Shown here: positions 63,725 to 64,000 of the stretch, one piece after another
Position numbering within the stretch: position 1 is the first letter of the stretch
Layout: every line of letters starts with the position of its first letter
Source: Streptomyces sp. ITFR-21
GTDB taxonomy: Bacteria > Actinomycetota > Actinomycetes > Streptomycetales > Streptomycetaceae
Assembly: GCF_031844685.1 (NCBI RefSeq)
Contig: NZ_CP134605.1
Span: forward strand, 682,001 to 746,000
Direction of reading: 5' to 3'
Length of the DNA stretch: 64,000 nucleotides
The notes under the pieces: generated by a model
What the model was told of the DNA's origin: nothing
The model's database searches: none
What the model saw: only the letters and a program-made list of their open reading frames with translations
Program-made: the position numbers and the translations under genes

Positions 63725-64000
63725 TCAGCGGGCGTAGTACTCGACGACGAGCTGCTCGTCGCAGATGACCGGGATCTCCTTGCGGTTGGGGTCCCGGTCC
63801 ATCCGGAACGCCAGCGCCTGGAGGTTGACCTGGAGGTAGCGCGGGGTCTCGCCGTCACCGGCCCAGCCGCCCTCGCGGGCGACCGCGAACGGCGTCTTCT
63901 CCCGGGACCGCTCGCGGACCTGGACGACGTCCTCGGGGCGGACCCGGAAGGACGGCTTGTCGACCTTGCGGCCGTTGACCTCGATGTGGCCGTGCACGAC
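63725..64000 (-). CDS. rpsD: 30S ribosomal protein S4, 3' part
   Basis: The last 91 residues or so of S4 are visible; the 5' end lies beyond the right edge. The S4 RNA-binding region VHGHIEVNGRKVDKPSFRVR is present, and the protein ends with YLQVNLQALAFRMDRDPN and EIPVICDEQLVVEYYAR, the C-terminus of the actinobacterial S4. S4 starts 30S assembly. Confidence 0.97.
   Translation of the reverse strand, partial: VVHGHIEVNGRKVDKPSFRVRPEDVVQVRERSREKTPFAVAREGGWAGDGETPRYLQVNLQALAFRMDRDPNRKEIPVICDEQLVVEYYAR

Overview
The window is high-GC actinobacterial chromosome and almost certainly a Streptomyces or close relative. The evidence is strong GC bias at third codon positions, many GTG starts, ATGA/GTGA stop-start overlaps, a BldD protein with the two c-di-GMP motifs at residues 114-116 and 125-128, an actinobacterial integration host factor (mIHF) and an EF-P with a PGKGP loop. 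Most of it is conserved core chromosome. No tRNA, rRNA, CRISPR array, transposase or prophage was seen.

Layout. (1) 1-2724: two tandem CNNM/CBS membrane proteins, then a PH-domain membrane protein. (2) 2721-7994: a riboflavin operon ribD-ribE-ribBA-ribH continuing into hisE and hisG, on the minus strand behind a well-preserved FMN riboswitch. (3) 8132-13541: a divergent ROK regulator/MFS exporter pair, a divergent MmyB-like regulator/NAD-epimerase pair and a DUF5995 protein. (4) 13593-16147: a coupled flavoprotein/nitrilase pair that I read as lysine 2-monooxygenase (DavB) and 5-aminovaleramidase (DavA), the first two steps of lysine to 5-aminovalerate. (5) 16476-21986: a PRC-barrel/DUF2382 stress protein, an Lrp regulator coupled to a GuaB1-type IMP dehydrogenase/GMP reductase, an orphan barstar, a SorC/DeoR-type sugar regulator and rpe. 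(6) 22248-27390: rsmB, fmt and def, interrupted between rsmB and fmt by an accessory patch holding an HATPase-type gene and a chimeric gene relic. (7) 27648-34836: a small HTH protein, priA, metK, coaBC, rpoZ, gmk and mihF.

(8) 35095-45502: the pyrimidine operon pyrR-pyrB-pyrC-(PH-like membrane protein)-carA-carB-pyrD-pyrF, with a PyrR-binding hairpin beside the pyrR ribosome binding site. It is divergent from bldD, whose promoter region carries two BldD-type boxes. (9) 46472-50926: a decayed PLP-decarboxylase gene, nusB, efp, an M24-family peptidase homologue with an altered metal site, a P-loop ATPase and a truncated secreted-protein gene. (10) 50988-61307: a minus-strand run of DUF948, DUF6167, alaS, ruvX, mltG, aroE, aroC, aroK, aroB and aroQ, i.e. 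alanyl-tRNA and cell-wall genes followed by five shikimate-pathway genes. (11) 61557-64000: a large NB-ARC/TPR protein and the 3' part of rpsD.

Most of the window is housekeeping metabolism (riboflavin, pyrimidines, aromatic precursors, SAM, CoA, pantetheine cofactors) in tightly coupled operons. The less ordinary content lies in the gaps: two gene relics that can still be traced to families, several short tandem repeats (7, 10 and 15 bp units), a dispersed inverted motif present three times, long perfect hairpins at gene ends, and regulatory RNA or operator sites that can be read directly. Family assignments are from remembered family sequences and visible motifs; no database search was run.
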